From assembly GCA_004764695.1 (NCBI GenBank), contig SMSO01000014.1:5586845-5650844 (forward strand): 64,000 nucleotides of DNA, written 5' to 3'. Positions 11,047-20,748 of this stretch are shown piece by piece (position 1 is the first letter of the stretch; every line of letters starts with the position of its first letter). The notes under the pieces are model-generated. The model saw nothing but the letters and a program-made list of their open reading frames with translations, had not been told where the DNA came from and did no database searches. Position numbers and translations under genes: made by a program. The DNA comes from Schizochytrium sp. TIO01 (taxonomy: Eukaryota; Sar; Bigyra; Thraustochytrida; Thraustochytriidae).

Positions 11047-11377
11047 ATTCTCAATCAATTTGTGAATAACTTTGACTCTATCGCTATATTGACCTTTATG
11101 GTTTTTGGTTTTTGGTTTTTTAAATTAAAACTATATTTATGCAAATCAGAATGCTTTTGACAGCCTCATGGATCTTTGCTCTGTTTCTCTCATGGTTTTC
11201 CTTTTCTTTTCTTTTTTGAAAATTAAAAATTAAAAAAATTAAAGATTGTTTTTTAAATCTTACAAGGTTTGTGTCTTCCATGTAGTTATAGGTTTGCTAT
11301 GCTTCTCTTTTTCAGTTTGAGTTTGTGTTTAATTCTTGAAATAACAAAGAGAGGGATAAAATGAGGTTAGTGAGGAC

Positions 11378-13933
11378 CTAGGCAGCCGAAGACATATACG
11401 AATCTATTGTTTTCACAGTTTTAACTGAACCCATGAATGAGTTTTGGTTTGAACCACTGCGAGAGTGAGATCCATCAGATACTGTCTTTCGCGGGCAGCA
11501 AGAACGAATGGCAGCAATCCACCAATTTCTCTCCGTACTGTCGTACGTGCGTAATGTCACAAGTTGCTTTTGATGAAGCTTGTGCGAAATGAAAATATGA
11601 GCTGTATACGCTGGTTCTACTTTCACAGATGCTAGAGAGACTGTTTCTCGAAGACTCTCCGAATCATAGTCATGCAAGTCTAGTCTCCCCGGACGTACAA
11701 CTGCATACCGTTTGATCCAGTCACCATCTCGCTTCCGGCCCACAGATTTTATCCATACAGATCCTGCCTCAACCTGAACTGTATGAGATGTCCGCATGAA
11801 CTCTTCAACCCAAGCCGTTCGCTCTGCTTCTACAGCCATGGCCAAGTATACATGATGTTTATAGCGAACGTTTGACACGGAAGTTGAAAAGGTCGATACG
11901 CTGGTACCGGATGTTGAACTGCCCGCTTCTGAGGTTAGGTCAGAGACCGAAGAGCCCATCAGCCCTGTATCGTATCCGGAGCCCTCTACAGAACTCAATG
12001 TATGGTGATCATGTTCCACCAAATGAATTTTGAAGTTGGGTCTTACCCGCTTGTGTTGGGTGCCTCCATGTACCTCTGCAGTTTCTGAAGACGATGACGA
12101 TGAGAAATTGCGCTTACGTAACCACGCCAGCATTGAGGAGCGAGCATCACTCTCTGCCTCATTTTGAGCACTTGGTCTGCGCAAAACACGGAGCTCACTT
12201 TGATCTAGGGAAATGATACGCAGAGGCCGGAAGCTTAGTTTCTTGCTCGAGCCAGCGAGCAGTGTCTTGCTGCTTGCTAAAGGATCTGCACTCTTAGTTT
12301 CCTGTTCATGTTGAGCCCAATATCCAGAATATTTGATTGCATCTGATTCTGTACGAAAAATGAACAATTGTCTGTGTGTATAGACACAAAATCTTGCGGA
12401 CCATTTGTCTGACCGACGAGCATTGGCCATTTTAACGAGCAAAGTTCCCTTTCTGGCAGTCGCCCATTCCGCTGCATATGCACTCGACTTCGTTGAGATA
12501 GATTTGGAGGACTTTTTACTGCTGCTTCCACTGCTCCGACGACTCGATTGAGTGCTTTCTCCAGTCCAAGTTTTATTTTCGCCTTCTTGAAGATCAGTAC
12601 TGATACCCTCTTTTCCTGATTCACCCTTCCGAAGATCTACCCGGCTCGGGTCTTGCTGTAAAATTTCTCGCAAATTCAAGTCATCTCTTTCAGGCTCATC
12701 TTCTTTGGTCTCCTTGAAATGGAATCCAGATTCTGCCTGTCTTTTATCACACGAATTACCGAAGGAGTCATGACTACATTCGGGGGCAGAACATACCATT
12801 TCTGACGAAATGAAATCTACTGCCGGTACGAGCTTAGGGCGCGTTGGCAGGGGAGGTGCTGGACCTCGGCGATCTGCATTGCCTGGACCACCAATCTGCG
12901 TAAGCTTCGGCAGGTCAGCCATCAAAGAAGAGCCCGTTACTGTTTCTTCGAGACGCTCCTCATCTTCCTCAATGCTCTCAGTGATCTCTCTAGACTCATC
13001 AAGTAGTAAGGATTGCTGCGCAAGCGCCTGTTCTACATCTTCAAGCATCTCATCGCGGGAAATTTCTCCAAGGTCGAGCTCGAGGGTATCAGTGGAGAAC
13101 TTTGATACGAAAGAAAGGTCTTGACGCTCTTGCCTTTCCAGCTCAAAGCTATCCATCTCGGGTAAAAATTGTGACACAAGCTGACGAGAAAATGTTTGGT
13201 TAAACGGATGGCTAGCTTGTCGCTGATGCTGCTGCATTGAAGATATGCTACTGCCAAATGAGATGGAGGGCCCAATGCTTACAGGGGTCATGGAAGATGC
13301 TAGTGACAAGCGTGACCCTTCATCTAGTTGACCCTGCACTTGCTGACGCAGAATATCCAGCTGCTGCTCCATACGCTCCATAAGTCGCCTCGTCTCCTGT
13401 TGCGAATTCTGAATATACTCTTGGATTTTCTGTTCATTGCCCTCTTTAAGCGCCACAAGCTCTTTCTCGTGAAGTTGTTTGAGCTCTTCTAATGCGTTAT
13501 TTTGGTTAAACTGCTGGACAGCTTCACGAAGCTTCGTGATGTCGTCATCATTACCTTCAATTTCTTTGCGTGCAACAACATCATGCTTCACATGTTCGTA
13601 CTTAAATTGAAGTCTCTTAAGTTCATAACGAAGCTTGTTATTTTCCTCTTCAAGTGCACGAATTGTCTTGGCAAACTCGCTGCCTTTCCCGCTTTCGACG
13701 TTGGGGTCTTTCGCTTCGCCTACGAGCATTGCCTTTTCCGCTCGCACACCAGCTACCTCTTGCTCAAGTTCTCGAATTTTTGAGTGAGCATGCTCAAGCT
13801 GTTCGGCCTGTTTAGTCTCCTTCTTCACTAGTGCCTGCCCAAGCTGTGCGGCTAGCTCAAGTTCTTCATCCTTAAGCTTGAGCTCCACCTCCAGCTCTCG
13901 TAGACGCAGCTCAAGCGCCTCCATGGAAATCAT
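11378..13933 (-). CDS. Coiled-coil protein with CC1-box-like motif and two PH domains
   Basis: An 851-residue protein. Residues 1-220 are predicted coiled coil. Within it AAQLGQALVKKE (28-39) follows the AAxxG pattern of the CC1 box, which in BICD, TRAK and HAP1 binds the dynein light intermediate chain. Residues ~220-490 are acidic and Ser-rich, with a Pro patch (PAPPLPTRPK). A PH-like fold starts at ~493 (GTLLVKMANARRSDKWSARF) and is interrupted by a long Ser-rich insert, ending near 705 with a WVEEFM helix. A second PH domain spans ~719-811 (GSVWIKSVGR to NWWIAAIRSC, with the invariant helix Trp). The layout suggests a membrane-phosphoinositide cargo adaptor for microtubule transport; this is an inference. 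A second ATG three codons in has a better context (TTTCCATGG). Family name unknown. Confidence 0.88.
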   Translation of the reverse strand: MISMEALELRLRELEVELKLKDEELELAAQLGQALVKKETKQAEQLEHAHSKIRELEQEVAGVRAEKAMLVGEAKDPNVESGKGSEFAKTIRALEEENNKLRYELKRLQFKYEHVKHDVVARKEIEGNDDDITKLREAVQQFNQNNALEELKQLHEKELVALKEGNEQKIQEYIQNSQQETRRLMERMEQQLDILRQQVQGQLDEGSRLSLASSMTPVSIGPSISFGSSISSMQQHQRQASHPFNQTFSRQLVSQFLPEMDSFELERQERQDLSFVSKFSTDTLELDLGEISRDEMLEDVEQALAQQSLLLDESREITESIEEDEERLEETVTGSSLMADLPKLTQIGGPGNADRRGPAPPLPTRPKLVPAVDFISSEMVCSAPECSHDSFGNSCDKRQAESGFHFKETKEDEPERDDLNLREILQQDPSRVDLRKGESGKEGISTDLQEGENKTWTGESTQSSRRSSGSSSKKSSKSISTKSSAYAAEWATARKGTLLVKMANARRSDKWSARFCVYTHRQLFIFRTESDAIKYSGYWAQHEQETKSADPLASSKTLLAGSSKKLSFRPLRIISLDQSELRVLRRPSAQNEAESDARSSMLAWLRKRNFSSSSSSETAEVHGGTQHKRVRPNFKIHLVEHDHHTLSSVEGSGYDTGLMGSSVSDLTSEAGSSTSGTSVSTFSTSVSNVRYKHHVYLAMAVEAERTAWVEEFMRTSHTVQVEAGSVWIKSVGRKRDGDWIKRYAVVRPGRLDLHDYDSESLRETVSLASVKVEPAYTAHIFISHKLHQKQLVTLRTYDSTERNWWIAAIRSCCPRKTVSDGSHSRSGSNQNSFMGSVKTVKTIDSYMSSAA

Positions 13934-16900
13934 TAGACAGCCCGTTGCTTGATTTTACTTCCCTCCTCGCAAAACCTTCACCTCAAAGACGCCCGGCGCC
14001 TCCAAGTTCTTGCATTGATTGCCTGAGTCTTTATGGTGAACCCAGTTTACTTCAAGTTGGCGCTCCTTCTGGGCGCCATAGTGGACACGCAATTTTCTTT
14101 CATTTTGGCTTTTTTTCGAAGTTGGTTCTCTCCCCCCAAAATGTTAATTAAACAGAAAAGGTAAAAAGTGGGCTTGAACAGAATGATAATATGGAGTACC
14201 TAGTAATAAAGTAACCAAAACAGAAAACTCTGAATAAAAAATAAAAAATCTATTTGGTGGAGCCTTCTATGCAAAACCTCTACAGGTGGTTCTTCTGTCT
14301 AGCGCCCCCCTCTCTTTTTCTTTTTTTTTCAAAGTGGAGTGGGTTCTTTGACTTTAAAGTAAGGACGCCGTGTTTGATTGATCATTTGCGTAGCAACCTG
14401 CATGGAACAGGACTTTAAGATATTTCAAGGACACCGATGTGGAAGCAAGTGGTGGCTGGCCACCCAGAAGTGCCCAAGTGAAAGTTCGGGACCTTCAGTT
14501 CAGGACGATCTCCGCTTATCTTCTTTATGTAATCCGCCGGCGGACCGGCAACATCATTTTTGATTAAAAGAAAAAGAAGAAGAAAAAGAATCGAGGGACA
14601 AACAGGGTCTTAAGGTTTTTGGATAGATACATACTATTTAAAGAACCCCTCCACCTCTTGGCGGACAATCGGCAATCCGCAAGCTCGCAAATTATGTCAT
14701 GCTGTAGCACGCTATCACGATGAGCTGCTTTCATATCTATGAACAAAGAGGACCTCTTGGCCATAAAACCACCAAGGCAAAAACAATAGTCAAGTCTATA
14801 GTAAAGCACAATCAACTGAGTTGTCAGGACCAGCGACTGTGAAACGATTCCTTGGGGTTGAAAGGGTAAAAAACGGACATGCAACCACAAATTGAACAAA
14901 ATGATGCATACTAAAAGAAGCACCTCATCTAATTGAATGATCAGCCAAGTTATACTTAACACAAAGATCGAAAATTCCCTAACGAAATTGGAAAAAAAAT
15001 CAAAGAATAAAGTAATCGGAGACTCGCGCGTGCGCCCCATTTGGCGCGTGCAGATTTCAATTGCGATATGAAATTTTTCACACAGGCTTGAATTACGTGG
15101 TTTTAGCGATTTTACGGGAGTTTATTCTGGCCTCGGAGTCGAACATGTGATCGCATGCTCAAAACTTGCAGCTCAGCAGTATTTTTTCTAATTTTCCAAT
15201 TGCACAAATTTTAGCAAGAACTGTTATGTACAACGTTCGATATGGATTCATCAAGTGCTATACAGTCTGTTTGCTACGTCCGCAGATCCTGCCTTGATGC
15301 GAACCCACTTAGGACGAAAGCATAGAAAGTTATTATGCGTTTTTGAAGTGAAAGTACATGCAATAATTTATGCATGGGGACGTTGATGAGCTTCTACAAT
15401 AACAATAATAAGCAAATCTGCGTTCATAGTACGCACAAAGCAACTATATCCAGTTGTCTGTTGAGAAGAGTCAAGGGTGTGTAAGAATTTCGATCTATGC
15501 TCCAGCTCCACCTAATTATGAGAAAGAACTTCGTTAATGTTTTAGAGCAAGGTGATTCAACTGGCTCGCATATATGCAACACCTTCAAGACATCTTACCT
15601 AGGGACATTAAGTGAATATCAATGGTACGAGCATATCGTACGCTTCTTTTCAAAATATTTGCTTCACCAAATGCGTTTGTGCACTTAAGCTATATTGAAG
15701 GTAAATCACATTCAGCTAGCCCTGTTGCTCGACGGCTTTTTCAGGCTACTGTCGTCTAAGCCGCGTAGATGAATTTATAAATTTATCTGTTCCAGTCCAT
15801 AGAGGCAATAAGAAAAGACAAGGGACATAAATACCACGGATGTCCCGCACCAAGAACAGCGTGTAACGAGTCGATTCATCTTTTGCGAACAGCAGCGGGA
15901 CTCAATACAGAAAAACTGGATTCTAGCGAACAAGGGAGACTGTTGTAGCTCAAGTCCCGAAGGTCGGCTATATTGTCCTTATGTTTTCAAGATCATGAGC
16001 ACAATTCTTATTCGTCATCTTTTACATAATTGCTTGCTAGATTGACGAGAACAGGTTCTCTGATCTGGTTTCAACCTTCTCCGAAAGAAAATTCGAACAA
16101 GAGCTATATTCTCCTTGATGACAAGTTAAATCTTGAAAGTCATATCAAGGGCAGGATTTCAAGCCAGGTAATGCTGATAATCACAACATGTTATAATAGT
16201 GAGAATGATGATGATTGATTCCACTATGTAAAATGCATATGTTTAACAAGATCGCACAAGAACAAGCTGATATTTTCATGCAGAAAAAGAACTGTTTCGG
16301 TCCACATTTTGATTTGGTCTTTCTCGATCTCGAAAAAGAGGACAAAAGACTTCTCTAGCCCGTCATACATTAAAAAAATGATACTTTCCACCTCATTCAT
16401 GGCATCACACATATTTACTATTCATGTATAAGACCTTCTCGCAAATGAACTCTGCCCCCAAGCAAATGTTTTCCTCATTTTACACGATTTCCTTTTGCAA
16501 TTCAACGCGTCATTGCTCCTTTTGTTGCACTAACTTCCTCTGGTGATTGCTTAATCAACGTCCACCATTTCAATGAACTACAATCTTATGCACACCCATT
16601 TTTATTGTTAAGTATGAGCTCCCAACGCCACTGCTCATCAGTGAATGCACACTCTATGCTTACTCGAGTCCGTTATGCATCGTTTTCATCTATATGCCTA
16701 TATATACGATTTTCACGGCTCAACGCAAACAAAACTTAAGTTTGCTGTAGTTTTTGCGATTTATACAGGTGAGTGATGCTTTATTTTTCTCCGTGCTTGC
16801 TTGGTTATTTGAGGTTTGGCTTACTCTCTTAAGGTTTATTGTGAGTTATAGTCTACAGTACTAGGAATGCACAATTATGGCATTCAAATTAGCTCGATTG

Positions 16901-17689
16901 TATTTTGCAAAGTTGTGAATTTCTCACAAATCCAAGTTCTATAGCATACCAAATTCTATATCTTCAAGATACTTCTTGTATACAAAACCCTTAGTAGGAA
17001 CTTATTTCAATATTTATTGCTTTACGACGAAACGCTGCGATTCACAGAGACGTGCAACTCTTTGGTAAACTCAAGTTGACTATTAGCTTAAAGTCCGATA
17101 AGGTCAAGGTGCCTGCTTCTCCATAGGTTTGTAACAAACCAAAGCCATCAGTGCACACTACCTTTTAACACAGTGCCATTGTCATGATAACTTTCAAAGT
17201 ACGTGCATTGGTGAGATACATTTTGCCACGGCCACCTCCTTACATCAAATTGATTGCGCTGGAAAAAAATGTTCATTTACAAGGAAAGGAGTCAAAGACC
17301 CTGTCTTAACTACAACTGCATGGCCTTGGTTTTAGGCAAGAGCTTCAATTTATCAAAAACCATCGCTTTTCGAAAGAGTTGTGCAAGATGCATCTTCAAA
17401 GAAAGCTCTTTAAATATTAACCAAAATCTCCTCTTCCGGTATCCACATTCACCTTGTTAAGACCGTCGAGCACAAGAAACTCAACCACGTCTTCTTGGCA
17501 TATAAACTCCGAGGAATTTGACGCAAAACTGTTGCACCAGAACACAGAGTTGAACATGGTGTTAGGTAAAGAGAAGTTGTGAAAACGAACGAGTTCTACA
17601 AAGGCCTTCAAATTCAGACTTTCCTCTATGTTTGGATGGTCCAATAACATTAGTTCTTGGAGCATCCAAATCTAAAAATCGAGGTTTTG
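13934..17689. other. Large intergenic region
   Basis: About 3.8 kb between two divergent genes. The 158-codon minus-strand frame at 14564-15040 ends in a poly-Phe tail from a poly-A/T run and is not convincing. A TATA-like run at 16691-16706, followed by a GTGAGT donor at 16769, resembles the orphan unit near 10.9 kb. No named gene found. The FAM50 promoter should lie in the right-hand end. Confidence 0.5.
16691..16774 (+). promoter_or_regulatory. TATA-like element followed by splice donor
   Basis: TATATGCCTATATATA, then about 70 bases later ACAG followed by GTGAGT at 16769. A possible acceptor (TTACTCTCTTAAG) ends at 16833. No long frame follows until FAM50 at 17690. The spacing matches the unit at 10901-10970. 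Confidence 0.3.
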
Positions 17690-18952
17690 ATGACATCTAC
17701 TTCAAGTGGCGACGTGGGCTCCCGCGCCGCGAGCGTGGCTGCTGCCGCAGCAGCATCCATATACTCGCAGGAGGGCGCTAACGCTGGACCGCGCGCCGCG
17801 CAGTTGGCAAAGGAAAGGCAGCATTTACTCGAACAGGCGCAGCGCGAGCGGGATGAACTTATGGTCCGATCAGCTGTGCCAGACGCGGCGACACTGCGCG
17901 ACGTTGGGCGGCGCTTTCAGCGCGAAGTGTTGCAGACCGAGACCTCCGAACGCCCGTACGGTCTGCAGACGCAGCAAGAGTTCCTCGCAGCCCAGCAGCG
18001 CCAGGCCGAGCTTGAGGCAGGTCAACTTGCCGCTCTCGGCCATGGTCAGCTGAAGGGCCTCTCAAAGTCCTCCGATGGCGTCGCCACGAGCTCCAAAGAC
18101 GCAGAACGCAAGGAACGCAAGAAACGAAAGAAGGAGCGCCAACGTAAGGACCGTGCATTGCTCTCGTTCGAGGTTAATGGCGACGACAATGACTTTGAAG
18201 ACGGCCAAGACGATCTCAAAACCGCTCCGAAAGATGACGACTCCCCAGACAATGACGAATTCGAGTTCAAGAACGCCGACGATGAAAACAAGGCAATTGA
18301 TGACGAGAAGCACAAAAAGCGCAAACGCAAACGTATGAAAAAAAGTTCTACAAAGACCGGCTATGAAGAAGTGCGCGTGTGCAAGAACCCTGACGTGGAG
18401 ACTGGTTTCTTGCCGGACCGGGAGAGAGACGAACAGCGGAGACGCGAGGAGGAGCACCGACGTGCAGTTCGAGAGGCTGAGGAGGCAAAGGAGAAAGCGG
18501 AAATGCTCACAATCACATATAGTTACTGGACAGGTGAGGGTAACCGTGATCGAATCACAGTCACGAAGGGAACCACTGTGTCGGACTTCCTGGAAAAGGT
18601 GCGTCTTAAGATGATGAAAGTTTTTCCTAGCCTTCGTGCTGCGTCTGCAGATACTCTCATGTACATCAAGGAAGATATGATCATCCCGAACTTTCTTACC
18701 TTCTACGACCTGATCAAGTCCAATGCTCGTGGACTTACAGGGCCCCTGAATAAATTTACTGTAGAAGAGGATGTACGTCTCCAGGGTGATATCCGAGTGG
18801 CAAACCGTGAATCTCACGCTGGCAAGGTCTGTGATCGTCACTGGTACAACAAAAATAAGCATATTTACCCAGCCAGTCGCTGGGAGGTCTTTGACCCAAC
18901 AAAGCTGGAGGAAGAAGAGGAAAAGAAAAATACAAAAGCTATCTCCAAGTAG
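17690..18952 (+). CDS. FAM50: FAM50/XAP5 family protein
   Basis: A 420-residue homologue of FAM50A (XAP5, plant XCT), a nuclear protein that associates with the spliceosome and affects splicing and transcription. The N-terminal half is Ala/Gln-rich, then very charged with acidic and KKRKRKR-type basic clusters acting as probable nuclear signals. The conserved XAP5 domain fills residues ~230-415: KNPDVETGFLPDRERDE, ITYSYWTGEGNRD, LMYIKEDMIIPNFLTFYDLI, ESHAGKVCDRHWY and NKHIYPASRWEVFDP are diagnostic. Length is somewhat above that of animal FAM50A. The frame opens at a TTG at 17657; the first ATG at 17690 gives the family-like start and was chosen. Convergent with the 196-residue gene downstream. 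Confidence 0.96.
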   Translation: MTSTSSGDVGSRAASVAAAAAASIYSQEGANAGPRAAQLAKERQHLLEQAQRERDELMVRSAVPDAATLRDVGRRFQREVLQTETSERPYGLQTQQEFLAAQQRQAELEAGQLAALGHGQLKGLSKSSDGVATSSKDAERKERKKRKKERQRKDRALLSFEVNGDDNDFEDGQDDLKTAPKDDDSPDNDEFEFKNADDENKAIDDEKHKKRKRKRMKKSSTKTGYEEVRVCKNPDVETGFLPDRERDEQRRREEEHRRAVREAEEAKEKAEMLTITYSYWTGEGNRDRITVTKGTTVSDFLEKVRLKMMKVFPSLRAASADTLMYIKEDMIIPNFLTFYDLIKSNARGLTGPLNKFTVEEDVRLQGDIRVANRESHAGKVCDRHWYNKNKHIYPASRWEVFDPTKLEEEEEKKNTKAISK

Positions 18953-19656
18953 ATTGGTAATGCACTCCCATAAACTGCTCCAGGAGCTCTCGTTTTATTT
19001 TAACATATTTGTCCCTTTTTGTTTTGAAAATGTAAAAAACAAGAGCTTAAACAATAGCCTGTAGTCCGTGTTTTTTGTTTGTTTTTTTGGTATATTTTGG
19101 TTTTAAAGGAATGGCTAGATTCCTTTTGCCGCTCAAGATTAGAATGAGAGATTAGGTTTTAGTTGAGGTTTTCCCACTAAACTAGTTAGAGTAGCCCATA
19201 CATTTTATAATACTTTCTAATAGAGATTCTATCCTCTGATATTTACTCAGTGCCCTTCTGTCATATTGCTCAACTAAATTAGGTACGAAATAGCCGCTGC
19301 TGCATTTAAGGCAAATTTTTTCCATTAAAAAAATAACATTCACAAAATCAAGTTATGTTTCGGTAGTAGCCTAGTATCTGGTTCAAAGTGAGCATCGAGT
19401 CCGCGAAAATATAGAATCGCAAAAGCATGTATTTTTCAATCTTTACTCATACATACTACGGTTGCTGCCCTTTATTCAGGTTCTAGTCGTCTTTGAGTAG
19501 CAAACAGCGAAAGTTGTCATAACTGCAGCCAAAATGAGTCTAAACTTCATAGATCCAAGCCTTGAGTTAAAAGTTTCTTTCTTTAGATGACATCTTAAGG
19601 ATCCATAGTTGGTGACAAAAGTACATACTAGTAGTAAACGAAGGATATAATGTATA
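18953..19656. other. Convergent 3' flank
   Basis: About 0.7 kb between the stops of FAM50 (+) and the 196-residue gene (-). T-rich and AT-rich with no coding signal. Confidence 0.6.
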
Positions 19657-20247
19657 CTACTGCAGATTTGCTGCGGCCATGGCATCTGCAAAGAGGCTCT
19701 CTGGACTTGATGTCTTCGGAAATCGTTTTGTACATTTAGCATCAAGCTTGGCAAATGCTGTCTCACCGACGTTCCATCCAATGGTGTGGCTTGAAACAAC
19801 AGGGTTGAGAAACTTATCGCGGGGGTTGTGAGTGAGTCGAACATTGCGCCTCGTGGCATCCTTATAAGATGTCATAGATGTATACTCTACAGGCTTGTAC
19901 TCACGCTCTCCGTGAAATGAAGGATGAACACAGCGTCCACGAGCTGCCCAGCATGCTTCAAAGAATAGCTCACGCGGGATCTCCTCTACATCTTCAGAGT
20001 GACCTCGCTTCAGTAGCTCTTCACGAATAAGCCCCTCGTCCCATACCGGCACGATTGGTCCTCGATACAGTGTGGTCAGAAACTTTTTAATCATGCTCAT
20101 ACCCATGTGATTGTGATTCTTTCCAGCAGTCTTAGTGATAGCAGCTTCAACATCATGTTTGGAAAAAAGCGTGAGATCAAGACCGTGTTCTGAGCTATCG
20201 CGAAAGTACTCCTGCTCACCTAAGAAAGTCAACCCGAAGAAAGCCAT
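19657..20247 (-). CDS. Unknown 196-residue protein
   Basis: I do not recognise this protein. It starts MAFFGLTFLGEQEYF, is hydrophilic overall, and has no signal peptide, membrane segment or catalytic motif. The C-terminal third carries a Tyr/Lys/Arg/His-rich stretch (VEYTSMTSYKDATRRN), HTIGWNVGE and a final RFPKTSSPESLFADAM. Short patchy motifs of this kind recall small axonemal microtubule inner proteins of flagella, but I cannot match it to a named one, so that is only a guess. It starts at a clean ATG (AGCCATGATG on the plus strand). It shares a 500-bp divergent promoter region with the gene at 20749. Confidence 0.78.
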   Translation of the reverse strand: MAFFGLTFLGEQEYFRDSSEHGLDLTLFSKHDVEAAITKTAGKNHNHMGMSMIKKFLTTLYRGPIVPVWDEGLIREELLKRGHSEDVEEIPRELFFEACWAARGRCVHPSFHGEREYKPVEYTSMTSYKDATRRNVRLTHNPRDKFLNPVVSSHTIGWNVGETAFAKLDAKCTKRFPKTSSPESLFADAMAAANLQ

Positions 20248-20748
20248 GATGTAAGATTTACCTTACTCGTACAGGTTGATTGCTCAAGACCAGAGTGCGA
20301 CTCCTCAATAAACCTCTTCACGTGAGTACCTGAGATTATGTTTTACTAGCATGCTCTCCTCGTCGCGTCAATAAGTCTCTTCCTTGGCACGTGCTTGTTC
20401 TCAAACCCACCAGGTTGCAACTTCCAGTGCACACTCGTCATAAAGTCGCTACATTCAGTAAACCCACCGAACAGGTCTATGTAGCTTTTTACTTTAATCC
20501 TAACCATGTGCTCGCGATGAAGATATAAATGAACCATTATCACCACCGTGATAATACTATTGATCAACGGATATAGGGTGTGTTTGCGCACCCCTATGGG
20601 GAACCTGTGGGGACTCCCCTTTCTTTCAATTTTTTTCAATTTATTGTTTTGTTTTCTGGGATTGATTGACGCTCATAGAATAGTAGGTACATACATACAT
20701 GATCATCATCTTATATCCTCTTCACCCATCATAACCATTCTCCAGAAC
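20248..20748. promoter_or_regulatory. Divergent promoter region
   Basis: About 500 bp between two divergent start codons, the 196-residue gene (-) and the hydrophobic-segment gene (+). It must contain both promoters. A TAGTAGGTACATACATACAT motif at 20681-20700 sits close to the plus-strand start. No clear TATA box was fixed. Confidence 0.45.

Larger units (their letters stand above)
9820..11377. other. Intergenic region with possible orphan transcription unit
   Basis: About 1.5 kb between CDC6 (start) and the PH-domain gene (end). A minus-strand open frame of 110 codons at 10362-10694 and an open segment just upstream of it in another frame have a weakly protein-like look, but I recognise neither; they could be a decayed gene. 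From 10901 the plus strand shows a TATA box, a splice donor and an acceptor, listed separately. The rest is AT-rich. Confidence 0.5.

Noticed and set aside
14564-15040. A 158-codon minus-strand frame
   Set aside because: Composition is hydrophobic AT-rich, ends in poly-Phe from a homopolymer, and shows no family motif.
15130-15145. Possible tRNA T-arm on the minus strand (GGAGTCGAAC)
   Set aside because: Flanks do not fold into a cloverleaf.
18062-18862. A 266-codon frame on the minus strand
   Set aside because: Lies opposite FAM50 and is hydrophobic nonsense generated by the complementary codons of its charged region.
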